The notes under the pieces: model-generated
Told to the model about the DNA's origin: nothing
The model's database searches: none
The model's input: the letters and a program-made list of their open reading frames with translations, nothing else
In this document: positions 47,183 to 47,795 of the stretch, piece after piece
Layout: every line of letters starts with the position of its first letter
Numbering within the stretch: the first letter of the stretch is position 1
From: DATATV01 sp035551355
GTDB lineage: Bacteria > Actinomycetota > Actinomycetes > Mycobacteriales > Pseudonocardiaceae
NCBI GenBank assembly: GCA_035551355.1
Contig: DASZNF010000119.1
Coordinates: 1 to 47,795 of the forward strand
Length of the DNA: 47,795 nucleotides
Direction: 5' to 3'
Made by a program: the position numbers and the translations under genes

Positions 47183-47795
47183 TCAGCGACGCGGGCGCTT
47201 GCTGGCCTTCGCGGCCTGCCGGGCCTGCTCCCGGCGCTCCCGGCGGGTGTTGTTGCCGCCGGCCGCGTCCTCGGACTTGGCCGTGCGCGAGGACTGCACG
47301 TTGCCGTCCTCGGCCGGACCGCTGTAGGTCAGCGGCTGCTGACCGGTGGCCTGACTGCCCAACCCCTTGCCACGCAACGCGGGCGGCACATTGCCGTCCA
47401 CCGCCGCGGGCTGGGGCGGGGCCTCCGGCCGACGCCGGCGCCCGGGCTGCTGGCCGTTGCCGTTGCTGTTCCCGGCGGCCACCGGAATCTCGCCGACCGC
47501 GGGCTGGGCCGAGGTGTCCGGCGCGGGGGCGGGCTCGACCTGCAGGTTGAACAGGAAGCCGACCGACTCCTCGCGCAGCGCGTCGAGCATGGCGTTGAAC
47601 ATGTCGAAGCCCTCGCGCTGGTACTCCACCAGCGGGTCGCGCTGCGCCATGGCCCGCAGCCCGATGCCCTCCTTGAGGTAGTCCATCTCGTAGAGGTGCT
47701 CGCGCCACTTGCGGTCCAGCACCGAGAGCACGACCCGGCGCTCCAGCTCGCGCATGGCGCCCTCGCCGACCATGCTCTCGATCTCCCGCTCGCGG
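47183..47795 (-). CDS. secA: preprotein translocase subunit SecA, C-terminal part (5' end outside window)
   Basis: The frame is open to the last base, so only the last ~203 residues are seen. The helical scaffold end RRVVLSVLDRKWREHLYEMD with YLKEGIGLRAMAQRDPLVEY and QREGFDMFNAMLDALREESV is unmistakable SecA. After about residue 95 of the visible part comes a Gln/Gly/Pro/Arg-rich linker that ends in a basic tail (RRERREQARQAAKASKRPRR). No Cys-rich SEC-C zinc motif is present, which is common in actinobacterial SecA1. It drives post-translational export through SecYEG. Position beside an Rv3235-like gene supports SecA1 rather than SecA2. Confidence 0.97.
   Translation of the reverse strand, partial: REREIESMVGEGAMRELERRVVLSVLDRKWREHLYEMDYLKEGIGLRAMAQRDPLVEYQREGFDMFNAMLDALREESVGFLFNLQVEPAPAPDTSAQPAVGEIPVAAGNSNGNGQQPGRRRRPEAPPQPAAVDGNVPPALRGKGLGSQATGQQPLTYSGPAEDGNVQSSRTAKSEDAAGGNNTRRERREQARQAAKASKRPRR

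Noticed and set aside
1..47795. CRISPR arrays, tRNA/rRNA genes, insertion sequences, integrase or prophage genes
   Set aside because: No regularly spaced repeats, transposase motifs or cloverleaf-like segments were noticed while reading both strands.

Overview
The window is very GC-rich (most third codon positions are G or C). It has overlapping start/stop junctions, many GTG/TTG starts and several apparently leaderless genes, and its gene content is typical of filamentous Actinobacteria. An ESX-type Gly-rich protein, Ni-SOD with its maturation protease, DUF6912, an Rv3235-like protein beside secA, and the order whiB1 - pdtaS - bL37 - rsrA/rshA - sigR/sigH - SRAP - aroA - rsgA (close to the Mycobacterium tuberculosis order) suggest a Pseudonocardiaceae-like chromosome. 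It reads as chromosomal core: I see no transposase, integrase, CRISPR, tRNA or rRNA.

Layout. 1-3308: end of an ESX/PPE-like protein, a small winged-helix-like ORF, a divergent NTF2-fold/TetR pair with paired operators, and a secreted protein. 3443-11165: a histidine-utilisation operon on the minus strand (hutH-hutU-M20 hydrolase-hutF-hutI, all junctions overlapping) with a divergent IclR regulator. The route is the formiminoglutamate deiminase branch, and an M20 amidohydrolase sits where an N-formylglutamate deformylase is needed. 11184-16622: an APC permease and an OpuC-type osmoprotectant ABC transporter. 16725-21363: a five-PAS GGDEF-EAL protein and a malic enzyme. 21693-26913: small single genes (RmlC-like epimerase, a frameshifted ORF, sodX/sodN, two GNATs, a histidine phosphatase, a PP2C phosphatase, a small membrane protein). 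27227-36525: a lipid kinase and the conserved redox/regulatory block. 36617-47795: an LppX-like lipoprotein, dnaE1, P5C dehydrogenase, DUF6912 with a WS/DGAT-like protein, a TrmH methyltransferase, a HAD protein, an Rv3235-like protein and the 3' end of secA.

The most useful regulatory signals are three. A near-perfect sigmaR/sigmaH-type promoter lies exactly where it would drive a longer sigma isoform. Two CRP-like operators lie 50 bp apart upstream of whiB1. Paired palindromes lie between the TetR gene and its neighbour. The most interesting protein-level oddities are a WS/DGAT whose catalytic HHxxxDG reads HYxxxDG, a HAD protein with a DxYG first motif, and the M20 enzyme in the hut operon. 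I did not find a wholly new defence or mobile system.
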